A DNA stretch of 64,000 nt from Pollenia angustigena. Taxonomy: Eukaryota > Arthropoda > Insecta > Diptera > Polleniidae. The position numbers were made by a program, and so were the translations under genes. Under the pieces are notes generated by a model. The model searched no databases, was not told where the DNA came from, and saw only the letters and a list, made by a program, of their open reading frames with translations. Of this stretch, positions 34,412 to 45,010 are shown piece after piece; the stretch's first letter is position 1; every line of letters begins with the position of its first letter. The DNA lies in NCBI GenBank assembly GCA_930367215.1, contig OV884058.1:203626208-203690207 (forward strand), in the 5' to 3' direction.

Positions 34412-35331
34412 AAACTCTATATTTTTCTAACAAAATTTTTGTAACACACAGTTGCCAATTGTATACAAAAACAACAATTATAACAACGAAAACGAAGACA
34501 AAGCAAACAAAAGATAGAACTGGTGTTCTTTGCTTGAGTGACTATTTTCACAATTAATTAATTTAAAAAATTTCGCGCAAAAACGCGCAACATGTTATTA
34601 CTGAATATAAAAGCCTAGGAACTGTAGTTTCTTAACAAATTAATATTATAACGCCAACTTACACCATTCATATTTAAATATCCACGAATATTTTGAAAAT
34701 AGCCAAAATGGAGACATATTTTAAAAAAAATTTTAAAAATACTTCTACACAACTTTTGTTAAAACAATTATTTTTAGAAAAACGCTAAAATACCTGAGGT
34801 TGAAGATTCCATAGTAAAAGTATTACTTTTGACTTGCAAAAACTATATATTAATCGTCGAAATATACCGAATTTCAATTAACACTATTGTGCGCGAATAA
34901 CTCAAAAATTACTTAACTTTAATACAATGCAGCTTGACAAGTAAACATCATATGACATTGAAATTTTCAGTAGTGATGTAGAATTTTATATACTGTAATC
35001 GGTTGCTAAATATTTTTCAAAAAAACAAACTTTCATTTTTCAATTAATATCCATTTTTTACGATTTCACCCCTCTGTGCGACGGTTGTATTTTCGCCTCC
35101 GTCATTGAAAAATGTTAAATTTTAGTAAATTTTAGTCGCCGTCAACGATATGTGTGGCTGGCGCTCTCAACGTCTGCAATTTCACATCGGATTCGAGTGT
35201 AATATTATGGCATTTATAACGTAACGCCGTAATCTCTTGATAATGTTCGACAAACACACTTTTTTCTCACTTTTCGAGAAACGATGGAATTTATTGTTTT
35301 ACATTTTTTCTATGCGAGAAGTTCTCAATAA

Positions 35332-35480
35332 AGTGCTGGTTCACACTCTTCAAGTTTTAGCCGTCAAGTCTTGAGTTTTTAGGAAAGAAGGGAAAAGAGA
35401 ATGCCATTTCTTTTCCCCTCTCTCCTAAAAACTCGAGACTTGACGAGTCGAACTTGACGTGTGTGAACCGGCACAAAGTT
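35332..35480. mobile_element. Hairpin MITE, 'GGTTCACAC' ends (copy 3)
   Basis: TGCTGGTTCACACTCTTCAA at the left pairs with GACGTGTGTGAACCGGCA at the right. Inner arms TCAAGTCTTGAGTTTTTAGG and CCTAAAAACTCGAGACTTGA are inverted copies. About 148 bp; general form matches the MITEs at 22982 and 23966, though the ends differ in detail. Confidence 0.65.
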
Positions 35481-35499
35481 GCAGAACATGGGTACAGGA

Positions 35500-36060
35500 C
35501 AGCGTTGCCAGAATTAAGATTTTATCTTATTTTTCAAGATTTTTTAAACAAAATAAGATTTAAAGATTTTTTTTCTCAAATTAAAATTTTTTATTTTTAG
35601 ATATAAAGATTTTTAACTTTAAGTTTGTACAACATACATAACTTTCTTTTAGAGTTTTTAAACAGTAAATTTTTAAAACAATGAGGTTTTATATCAGCTT
35701 GTTGTCTATTGGTTTTGCACACTTTTATACTTTTGTACTAACATGCATCATTATTTCTGGGCATACAAAACAATAAAAAAGCATTATAGATTCGCGGTTG
35801 TTCATTTTGGGAATTTTGATAAAAACATTATTTGTGCAACAAAAAAATGTAAAGTATATATTTAAAGATTAATTTATTAAAGAACAAAAAAGTTCATGTA
35901 TTTAGTTACTATTAGGGAGATCGATCGAATAGTATTCGACCGGTTATTTTAGTTTTGCACAAGTCGAATAGTTTAAAATGTCTATTTTTCAAATATCGAA
36001 TAAACCGGTTATTTTGGTAAAATAAACCGGCTATTTTGGTAAAATAAACCGGTTATTTTT
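35500..36060. repeat. Simple tandem blocks (AAGATTTT and AACCGGTTATTTTGGTAAAAT)
   Basis: CAGCGTTGCCAGAATTAAGA begins a block of AAGATTTT repeats (35505-35620). Near 36000-36060 a 21-bp unit AAACCGGTTATTTTGGTAAA-type occurs three times. Both look like subterminal repeats of decayed hAT-type elements; ends could not be set. Confidence 0.45.
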
Positions 36061-36237
36061 GTAATGTGTAATTTGTATACAGTTTCCTTACTTTTGTTAT
36101 AAATTTACCTGTAATTTAAGTGTTTTTCTACTTGAATATTGGGTAAACTTGAACTTTTTATAAAGAATGTCAAAAAAAGTGTAACAAAAGTAAAAAAAAA
36201 TAATTAGAGTGCTATATTCGGCTGTGCCGAATCTTTG

Positions 36238-37267
36238 ATACCCTCCACCGACAGTTCGAATGTTTAAGAAGTAATATCTGTATGATGTTATTATTATCTT
36301 AAACTGTGACGATTTGCTATTAATTATGGTTTTAGGCGACTAAACTGTTTTCCGTTAGTACGGTTTATATGGGGCCTAGGGTAAATTATGGACCGATCAT
36401 CACGAAGTTTCACAGCGTCATTTCCAGTCCTTTAAAACAGTGACGTACCAATTTCTGTTATGATAGCATTATTAATTATGGCTTTAGGTGTACTAAACTG
36501 TTTTCCGGGAGTAGGATTTCTATGGGGCCTAGGGTAAATTATGTACCGATCTTCACGAAATTTCACAGCATCATTTATAGTCCTATAAAACTGTGACGAG
36601 CCAAAATTTGTTATGATTGCATTATTTTTTACGGTTTTAGGCGTACTAAACTGTTTTCCGGTAGTTGGGTTTATATGGGACCTAAGGTAATATATGGACC
36701 CATCGTCACGAAATTTCACAGTGTTATTTCTAGTCCTAAAAAACTGTGACGCACCAAATTTTGTAATGCTAGCGTTATTTTTTACGGTTTTAGGCGTACT
36801 AAACTGTTTTCCGGGAGTAGTGTTTATATGGGGCTTAGGGTAAATTATTTCCAGTCAAATAAAACAAATTTTTGCAAAATCTTATCTCATTCCGTGCCTT
36901 GTTTCAGCATTTATGTTATTTTTTGTAACAAAATTATCAATTTTTTTCGGTGGTGGTTCCACATTTTGATTCATAGCTCTGGTCCTACTGAACCGATTTT
37001 GCTGGATTTCAATCCCAAACTGCTTAGGATAACTACAAGCAATTTGGCACCAAGCTTGTTCGTTTCTTTTGAGTTGTTCGAAAGTGAGCGTGTTTTCAAC
37101 ACACGGATAGACGGACAGACAGACGGACATGGCTAAATCGACTAAGAATTACTCAAGGACCCAGAATATATATACTTTATGGGGTCTGAGATGAATAATA
37201 AAAAAGTTTCACACGGAATGACAAACTTAATATACCCTCTTCACAACTCATTGTGGTGGAGGGTATA
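36238..37267 (+). repeat. 'TACCCTCCACC' element with four 153-bp tandem units
   Basis: Bounded by GATACCCTCCACCGAC (36237) and TTGTGGTGGAGGGTATA (ends 37267), which are inverted. ACTAAACTGTTTTCCG recurs at 36339, 36492, 36645 and 36798, a strict 153-bp period. Because 153 is a multiple of three, the minus strand gives an open repeat peptide (36432-36719), but no start, promoter or domain supports translation. The plus strand has the GACAGACGGACATGGCTAAA tail common in fly repeats. Inverted relative at 51354-52574. Confidence 0.7.
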
Positions 37268-39470
37268 AAAACATTATGAGCAATGTAAATAAAAATCGCG
37301 TTTAAAAGCATGTGTTCTTGTAAAAAAAACCAAAAACAATTCAAAATACTACAAAAAAATATTCAGCTTAAAAAGTAATTAGAAATTTGACAGTATTCTA
37401 AATACTATGTATATATATATTTATAAAGATATCATCTCAGTGATATATCGAAGTTATTTTAAAGACAAAGGTGGTTAAAGGGCCCTCAAATGATAAGTTA
37501 AAAAAGTTCTTCAACGTCACGACTTATTAGTCACCTTTAATTAGTCCACAAGCTTGACATAAATAAACGCCAAGTAAAACTTAACTCTGCTCTAAGTAGT
37601 TTTAAGGAGACTGCAAATAATACTTTACCAAAATATGCTGCCAATAAAGAATGAAAAACTCTTACAGCCATACCTAAACAAGAGCGGAAAACGTATTCTA
37701 GCTGTAAAAAATTCTCATGCCAATACAATTTGTATGAAGCATCCCTAAATATCGCGGCGTCAACGCTTTACAATGGGAAAATCCGATTTTGACAGCGCGT
37801 TTAATAGTGAAGTTGGCCGCTTTGTTAATAAATAATGTAAATTTAGCTATTTTTTCGTCAATCTATCGGTTTTTTCTCTTATTTTTATTTCTATTATGTG
37901 CGTTTTATTAATCAAGAAAGTTAACACTAATGTTTGGGGCACAACGTTGATGAAAACGTCCCAACTTCCTTATTGTTTCTGTCTTTTCCTTAGCTGCCCT
38001 TTTAACATTTTTTGTTTTGATTACGCAATTTGTGTTGAAAGTAGCGGCCTGTTTTAACACATTGCCACTTCACCACCAAAAAAGTTTTCTTTCCCTTTCT
38101 TCGAAAGCAGCCCTCGCAAATGATTTAGGCATTTTTCATCTCTGTATGCTTTGTGGTACGGCTGTTAAGTAGTTCTAGCATAACTTAATGCTAAAAACTA
38201 CAACATACCGGCGAAATCAACGATGTGGAAAAATTTTTAAGTTTTATTTATTTTTAATTACCAAGAACTTGAAGAAAAATTTAAGGAATCAAACAATCTC
38301 ATGGAAGGCTTTAAATTGTGATCGACGAATTGACAGATATTTCATACAAAAAGCATATTCATATTACTTTTTGTTTTTATACTGCTGAAATAAAATAATT
38401 TTAAATATATAATCCTGGATAAGAGGTTTTGTTTGCAACTTTTCAAAAATATGTTTGAAGTCTACTGATTCATATAGACATGCTTAACCACCATCAATTA
38501 AAACTCATTTAAAATAAATTTGGGGGAATTTGTCCAATTATAAATTTATTAACTTCCTATAATTTCTTAAAACTAAAGTGTTTCAAAACTTCTACAGCTA
38601 TGTTCACACCTATTAAATATTTGATGTCTTACACGTCACCACTAGTTTTCTTAAAGAATTGTTTGCAAACATTATTTAACAGTTTCTAAATTACATTCAG
38701 TGTTGCCAAAACTTGGTGACCAAAAATGGCTTAATTTACAGAAAAAAATGGCTATAAAATGGCTAAAAATGGGCTAAAAAATGGCTTAAAGCTTTTTTAA
38801 ATAAAAACACATTAAAATTCAATAACAAAACATAAATAATTCATTTAAAGTGGTTTACGATGAAATTGTAAGTTAAGATCAATTTGATTTTACATTGCAT
38901 TTTTCGCCTTTTACTTGTAAGTTGTCAATAATTATTTTTTTGACAGATCCATAAAATTCTTCAACGCATTTAGCGCTTGGTTTGGACCTCCAGCTGAAAA
39001 GCTTAGCGTACTGCTCTTTTAAGGATGAGTTTTTCATATATTTATAAAACTTATTTTTCTCAATTCCTCAATTAAGTGAAATTGCTTTCGAAATTATTCC
39101 TTTACGCTAGGACAACGCTTTTAACAAAACAAAAATTGTAGCAATCCACAACGACTTCCCCGTGTTAACAATTAAAACATCCACTTGTAAGCAAAAACAC
39201 CTTCTTTTATAGTTTATACATACGTGCCAAAGACTTATTAGCTAAAAAAATAATATATTTAAAGCTTCCGCAAATAATCAATTGAAATTAACGAGAAATA
39301 GAAACGATACAATGGGATGGAGTGCAAGAAGTAAAAATATTTTTTTAAGCATTTTTAGCAAACATAATGCATTTAATTTTGCTTTAAATAACTACCAACA
39401 TGCTAACAAAATATTGGACATGGAAAATTGACGGTTGACTAACTTGAAGTATGCATGTTTCTATTGCCGT
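37268..39470. other. AT-rich spacer between repeats and the coiled-coil gene
   Basis: Contains an AAAAATGGCT tandem (38725-38800) next to CAGTGTTGCCAAAAC, again hAT-like. ORFs here (37537-37728, 38188-38388) show no domain. A possible regulatory region for the gene starting at 39500 cannot be resolved by eye. Confidence 0.4.
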
Positions 39471-39472
39471 GG

Positions 39473-39503
39473 TATAAAATTGATGTATAACAAGCAACCA
39501 GTG
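39473..39503 (+). promoter_or_regulatory. TATA box and Inr-like start of the coiled-coil gene
   Basis: TATAAA at 39473-39478, then ACCAGTGG about 27 bp downstream (A at 39500). The first ATG is at 39533, giving a 5' UTR of about 33 nt. Spacing fits a typical fly core promoter. Confidence 0.55.
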
Positions 39504-39532
39504 GACATTCCATAAATTATTGTTGAATAGTT

Positions 39533-40676
39533 ATGTATAACAGGATTAAAGTACAGACGATAGCCTGCGTCATCTTAGGTAAGTCAGGTCGGAAGATAAA
39601 CTAGAGATAAAATCTAATTCTACTTAAGAATTCTTGCAGCACTGCACTGTTCTCAAGAATCAGTGGGCCGTCTGACAAAACGTAATGGCTATAGTACATA
39701 CCAAACACAAGTTGGTCATTCGCATAGAAGTGGTGCGTTATTTGTGCCTGAAGAGCCGCACACAGCTCCAGATAATGAAACTCCCAGTGGAAGTGGTGGT
39801 AGTACGGTTGATAGCAAATATGACAATAGTTACTATGAATATAAAATAAGTTCATCCAATGGACCATCTGCACATCCAGCGAGTTCTCCTTCTTACCATC
39901 TGGTTAGTGAACCGCCCTCAAATGGTCCCAAGCAGGGCTACAGTTTGGGCAGTGGTTTACGTTCTATTGCACAAGGTTCAGCTAACCAAGCCTTTAGTGC
40001 AGTGGCCTCACAACATGCTGCAGCAAAACAAGCCGCCTTTTTAGCCAAAAATAGTTTAGCTCAGGCTGCTTCACAAGCGGCAGCTACTGCTCAAGCAGCC
40101 TTAGAAGGTAAACAAGTTCTTTTGCTTGAGCTACAGCATCAAGCGGCAGAAGCTCAAAAAGCTCTCTCCCGTGAACTGGAACAGTTGCAGGCAGCTAAAA
40201 TAGCAGCCAGATTGGCCCAGCAGACAGCTCAAGCTGCCCACAATCATATCTCGGTGCTTACAGCGGCCCTTAACAATGCCAAATCAGTGGCCGAATATGC
40301 TGATCAAGCCTCGCAAGAAGTATCCAATCAATTAGCCTCGCAATCTGCTATGGTGGGTCAGGCTAAGACAAAACTAGATCAAGTGGAAGAACAATTGAAA
40401 CAAGCCAGCATAGATTATGAGGCTACAAAAGAAGCTACACTTAAGGCGTCTTCGTCCGCAGCAGAAGCACAAGTGAATGCTTCAAAGGCTGCAGCACATG
40501 CTACGCTGGAGCTGCATGAAAGTGCGCAAAATAATTCAAGTGATGATGATTCTTATGAAGATGCCCAACCATTTGAACACACACAACACAGCAGCGCTTC
40601 AAGTCACTCATCCTCTGTTGATAGACATCAAAAGAAGTCAAAACGTTCATTTAAAAAAGAACACTATTACGTTTGA
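39533..40676 (+). CDS. Secreted Ala/Gln-rich coiled-coil protein, DUF745-like
   Basis: Exons 39533-39578 and 39640-40676, joined across a 61-nt GTAAGT...CAG intron (phase 1), give 360 residues. The first exon plus the first codons of the second form a signal peptide (MYNRIKVQTIACVILALHCS), which a start at the GTG of 39663 would miss. After a dibasic KR near residue 29 comes a Ser/Gly/Pro-rich stretch (to about 120). Residues about 123-313 form a long Ala-, Gln- and Glu-rich helix, almost certainly coiled coil. The tail has an acidic DDDSYED cluster, then Ser/His and Lys-rich sequence (KKSKRSFKK). This layout resembles the Drosophila DUF745 family of secreted proteins of unknown role; the match is by memory of the family pattern. 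A cuticle, chorion or extracellular matrix role is only a guess. Confidence 0.75.
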
Positions 40677-40776
40677 ATGGTTTTTTGTGTGATCCCTAAT
40701 ATTATTAATGTTCTCGCCTTGAAAAAAGAAAATTATATTGTAATTAATGTTAAATATTTAATTAATTTAAAAACTA

Positions 40777-40782
40777 AATAAA
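40777..40782 (+). terminator. AATAAA poly(A) signal of the coiled-coil gene
   Basis: AATAAA 101 nt after the stop codon; the only good signal close to the gene end. Confidence 0.6.
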
Positions 40783-40799
40783 ATGAATATAAAATGTTT

Positions 40800-41320
40800 T
40801 CCAGTTTTTAAAATCCCAACCATAATATACATAAGCTAGCTTAAGCTAATGTAAAATAACGAAAAGCCCGTCAAATTGCTTAAGCAAATGATAGTTTCAT
40901 TAAACTTAACGAAAAGTTTCCTTAAGTTCAATATGGTTTGACACATACATACATGTGATTTACATGAGGGGCTTTAATCACAAGGTGACTTATATTAAAT
41001 AATGAGAAAACAAAGCGGTTAAGTTAAATTGCAAAAACTAAATGTAAGATGCTTTCTGGAATATTACTTTTTAATTAATAGATATCCTGAGATATATTTT
41101 AATTTTACAAGATTAAAAAATACCATATTTTACATGTACAAATATCTAAAATTTACCTTTGAAGTGAAGTAAGTCACACTTATACCCCTTGTGCTTTAAC
41201 TTTTTTCAAAATTTATATATAAATGAACTTCTACCTCAAAAGAATGTTAGTAATATCTAATAAGAAAACCACATAGACTTATTTTTTAAAATAACATTTT
41301 ATCAAGAAAAGCTTTGTTGG
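40800..41320. other. Intergenic spacer
   Basis: AT-rich, no supported ORF. A minus-strand AATAAA (plus TTTATT, 41324-41329) belongs to the possible gene remnant to its right. Confidence 0.4.
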
Positions 41321-41336
41321 TTCTTTATTACATTTT

Positions 41337-41990
41337 TTAGTCGTCATAATCAGATTCCATGACATCAGCTGGCTCATCTTCATCCTCATCTTCGCTTTCG
41401 ATTCTTTCCGGAATTACATTAATTCTATTGTGAGGGAATTGTTTGAACCCTTCATGGGAAATTGATGCTTTATATGTAGTAAACAAGATACTGGGCATAG
41501 ATGGGGGTAGTGCACTCATTTTGCAGTTTCAACTCACACTTAGTGATACTGCAAAAATATTGCAATAATTTTGTTGATGTTGAGTCATGAATTTCAAAAT
41601 TTGCAGCCTCACTAAACATAAGTGATAGTGATGTTAAGAAATTTAATTTGCACTCTTTTTTATCAGCTTTAGTGATGATTGTTATTTTTTTAACTACCAC
41701 TACCAAAAAGTTAAAAAAAAAACAATCATCACTAAAGCTGGTAAAAAAGAGTGCAAATTAAATTTTTTGCCGTTTTATTTAGTGATAGTGCACTGCTGAT
41801 TTAAATCAATATTTAATGCACTACCCCCAACTATGATACTGGGGGTTCTTGATTTTCTCGAACATTATTGGTTTGACGCAGATTAATGGAGAAAGTTGTG
41901 GGAGTAACTGTACGGCTGGGCCTACATTTTGAGCTTACGAGTTTACTTTGGTCATCCTTCTCAAAGTGTAACCATTGCATTTTTTGGATG
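41337..41990 (-). pseudogene. Possible gene remnant with acidic C-terminus, split by a hAT MITE
   Basis: On the minus strand a 49-codon frame starting MQWLHFEKDDQSKLVSSKC (about 41983) runs to the MITE. On the other side a frame reads SILFTTYKASISHEGFKQFP, ends with EDEDEDEPADVMESDYDD and stops at 41337, with AATAAA 8 nt beyond the stop. Removing the MITE and one copy of its 8-bp duplication does not restore a single frame (one base out), so either the gene was already broken, an intron is involved, or these are chance ORFs. Product not recognised. Confidence 0.3.
41496..41835. mobile_element. 340-bp hAT-type MITE, 8-bp TSD (ATACTGGG)
   Basis: Left end CATAGATGGGGGTAGTGCA and right end, in reverse complement, CATAGTTGGGGGTAGTGCA are the TIRs. 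ATACTGGG flanks both sides (41488-41495, 41836-41843). A second internal inverted pair, TTTGCACTCTTTTTTATCAG against CTGGTAAAAAAGAGTGCAAA, makes a strong hairpin. Eight-base duplication points to hAT. Confidence 0.85.
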
Positions 41991-42930
41991 ATCGAAAATC
42001 AAATAAATCAAATACTTTGTGCAATAAGATTTAATAGAAGTTTTGACAACTAGTGCTATAATAAGTCGCCAAAAATATTCGCTAATAACTTCTCTGAATC
42101 CACGCACTCAGCCCATATGAAAAATTAATTTGAATATTTGCTTAGAGCAAAAGGGGTTTAAGTGCGCATATACCGCTTGTGCTCCAAGCGAAAAAGGTAT
42201 TTTAATGACAAGTGCCAGAATTGGTTGCCATATCTCGCTACCGGATGAAAATTTCACATTCACCTCTTGTGCTCCTAATTTCTTTGAACTTCACCCATTA
42301 ATTTTATACGTAAACTCAATTTTAGAAAAAATGGCACTTAAACCCTTTGTGCTTTAAACCCAGCTTATGCACATTATGGTAAGACCCTAATAAATTAATT
42401 GTTAAAGTTATTAAAAATGTAAACTATTATTAGGAGAATAGTTTTTGATGAATAATACAATAAAAAATTATGTACATACATATGTATAACAATTTTCCCT
42501 TAAATAATTTGAACTATACATATATTGATTAGATCATCAAAGTTCATGAAAATATACATACACAGTGGTATTCCGGTTTAACGAATTATATCGACCCCTT
42601 TGCGCGAAATTATCGTATGTTACAAAAATCAAATTTTACAGGAGAGCCAATTTTATACTTTTCTCTGCTATCACTTGCAATATAAATTTGAAAATATACA
42701 TTCAATTTTTGGAGCCAACGAAGTGGAATACGCCTACAATATTTTGTCAGGCGACGTCTCTTTAAATGTAGAACAAGATTGCATCAAAAACTCAATTTCA
42801 AAAAAATTGGCATATACGATAATTTCGCGTAAATGGGTCGATATATTGTCATTTTTATTAATAAAACAATAATATTTTAATAAAAGAAAGTAAATTCGTT
42901 TATTTCCATTCATAGCACAAACAAAAAACA

Positions 42931-43514
42931 AGTAAGAAAGTATAGTCGGTCAAGCCCGACTATATGATACCCTACACCACAGTGTTTAAAAACACATCAT
43001 GATTATGTATCCATGTAAATATGGATTTATCTATGTTTATAAACTTCATGAAAATCGTTTTGAAAGTTTATGAGAGGCAGAAATTGCCCCCTGCCTCCCC
43101 TTGTGGTCCTATTTTTTAAAACCTGTATAGCTCATGTGTCCATATAGATATGGATCTATCTATGTTTTAAATTTCATTAAAATCGGTTTGAGAGGCAAAA
43201 GTTATACATTTTCTATGTGTTAAATTTCATTAAAATCGGTTTGATAGTTTCTGAGAGGAAGAAATTTCCCCCCATTTTCAATAGGCTTGGTCCTTGTGCC
43301 AATAAGAACCTATGACCCAAATTTTATCAAATTATCTCCAAAATTGCGACCTGTACTTTGCGCACAAGGTTACATGGACAGCCAGCCAGCCAGCCGGACG
43401 GACATCGTTAGTTCGATTCAGAAAGTGATTCTGAGTAAATCGGTATACTTTAAGGCGTTACACACATCAGCACAAATGCATAATACCCTCTCCACTATTG
43501 TGGTGTGGGTATAA
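42931..43514 (+). repeat. 'TACCCTACACCAC' repeat inserted in the pogo-like element
   Basis: Left GTCGGTCAAGCCCGACTATA then GATACCCTACACCACAG; right CTCTCCACTATTGTGGTGTG then GGTATA. The ends are inverted (TACCCTACACCAC / GTGGTGTGGGTA). Internal modules AATCGGTTTGA and GACAGCCAGCCAGCCAGCC are typical of fly interspersed repeats. Non-coding. Confidence 0.6.
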
Positions 43515-43580
43515 TAAATACTTCATATAATTTTCAATTAAATGAGTACATAGTGGAGAACAAAACTAATAATAATGAAC

Positions 43581-43874
43581 TTAAAAAACGTAAAACATAT
43601 TCAAGTTATTTTTAAGTTTTCTCAGGTAGAACCAATTAAACAATTCTGTTTCCATTTTTGGAAACTCACCTGTTTTTAAGGCCCTTCTATTCTTTGATCC
43701 GAAATTTGTATTTTCCATTTCTCTCAAAACTTTCCGTTTTGATTTTATAATTGTGCATATTGATGACTTTGGCAGCGGATGCTTATTAGATAAAGCATTA
43801 AGTTGCAGGCCCTTTTCATAGTCGTCAATAATGTTTAATTTTTCTTTAAGAATTAAATGTTTTCTTTTTGGCAT
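43581..43874 (-). pseudogene. pogo-type transposase N-terminal fragment (CENP-B N domain)
   Basis: MPKRKHLILKEKLNIIDDYE starts a psq/CENP-B-type helix-turn-helix: Lys/Arg-rich start, KEKLNII, then LPKSSICTIIKSKRKVL as the recognition part. The domain binds transposon ends. The frame ends after 97 codons without the second HTH or the DDE catalytic domain, so it is a truncated fragment within the element above. A domesticated host gene is unlikely given the TIRs around it. Confidence 0.65.
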
Positions 43875-45010
43875 TTTGATGTCAACTGTACAGTAACTTC
43901 ACAAAAAAAATTTCATTTTTGCGTGCAAGTATTTTCTTTGCTTTCTTTGTAAGAAAAGAAAATACTTCTCTTAACTGGTTGTTTTCAGTAAAATCGCTAT
44001 CAAAATATGGTTAAAATGTATACAAAAACAAAAGAGAATGGATGCAAATATTTTTGCATGCATTCTATTTGGTTTTTTCAAATTGTTTTGTAAAAATGCG
44101 TTATATAGAGTTCAAAAATTTGCTGTTTGTTCGTAATATAAAGTACCTAATGGGTAAAATATGACCGTACGTTAAATCGCGAATTCGTTACACTGAGTAT
44201 TCGGGATACCACTGTATTACATATATCGTAAGTTCTTTTTTTATTTTAGTTATGAAAATATAAAATGTTTTTACTAGAAATTATATGTATTTCATAATTA
44301 AAATGTTCCTTTTTTACGTTTTTTTTTTTATTTTTATTTTATTACATTTTATTTACTCATAACCAGGGAAACCACAAATATGCAATTGCATGTTTTTCCT
44401 TGTGCGACCAATGAAGGCAAAAGCAATATATTTATCTGTTTTAGAACCTTTTATGAATTTTGCCATCGATTCGTTAGTGCATATTTCTGCATATTTTACC
44501 TGTTGCTGCATATTTTTGTAAAAATTGCATTTTTGCAGCATTTTTTTAGTTTTTAAAGCATATTTTAACTTTTTGAAGCACATTTTAGCTTTTTGAAGCA
44601 TATTTTGATAATTGCTTTTTTTTATTTTTCCACTTAACTTTTACACAAGTCGAATTTATTTATGGCTGCAAGGGCGAATTCACAATTTCTTTATATTAAA
44701 TTTAGGTCAAGGTGAATTCATGCAAACGGCGGTGTCGATACTACAACAAGTAACAACACTAAAAACATAACAATGTATGTTTTTTTTTTTTTTTTTTTGT
44801 TACTTTTATTGGTCGATATGTCAAAAACACAAGTAACTTTTGACATTTCTCTCTCTAATTAAGAAAAAAAAGTAGCACAGCTGTGCTTTCAACGCCACCT
44901 GAAAAATTTATTCGCCTTGGTTTACGTTTTGTTTGTCAGTGATGTTTATATTTTGCACTTGTGAATTCGCCTTTGCTGTTGCACCACGTTTTAATATTTT
45001 TTTAAACTTT

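Larger units (their letters stand above)
33378..35078. mobile_element. Transib DNA transposon, 1.7 kb, TSD CGACG
   Basis: Left end CACAGAGGGGTGAAATCGCA and right end, in reverse complement, CACAGAGGGGTGAAATCGTA form TIRs that continue AAAAAATGGA inwards (about 33 bp). CGACG flanks the left (33373-33377) and the right (35079-35083). A 5-bp GC-rich CGNCG-type target and CAC ends are characteristic of Transib elements, the relatives of RAG1. A decayed transposase C-terminus on the minus strand inside (34000-34411) independently supports the family. The left half also holds a GGGCGTGGC-type repeat (33480-33790). Confidence 0.85.
42563..44214. mobile_element. pogo/Tigger-like transposon, interrupted
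   Basis: Ends CAGTGGTATTCCGG (left) and, in reverse complement, CAGTGGTATCCCGAATAC (right); TA follows the right end (44215-44216) while the left flank is CA, so one TA copy may be mutated. Inside, on the minus strand, is a CENP-B-type helix-turn-helix ORF (43581-43874), as in pogo-group transposases. A 'TACCCTACACCAC' repeat (42931-43514) is inserted in it. A subterminal inverted pair (TATCGACCCCTTTGCGCG near 42589 and its complement near 42830) lies at the left side. Confidence 0.65.

Noticed and set aside
42600..42872. ORF of 90 codons at the left end of the pogo-like element
   Set aside because: It starts and ends in an inverted subterminal repeat and shows no transposase motif.
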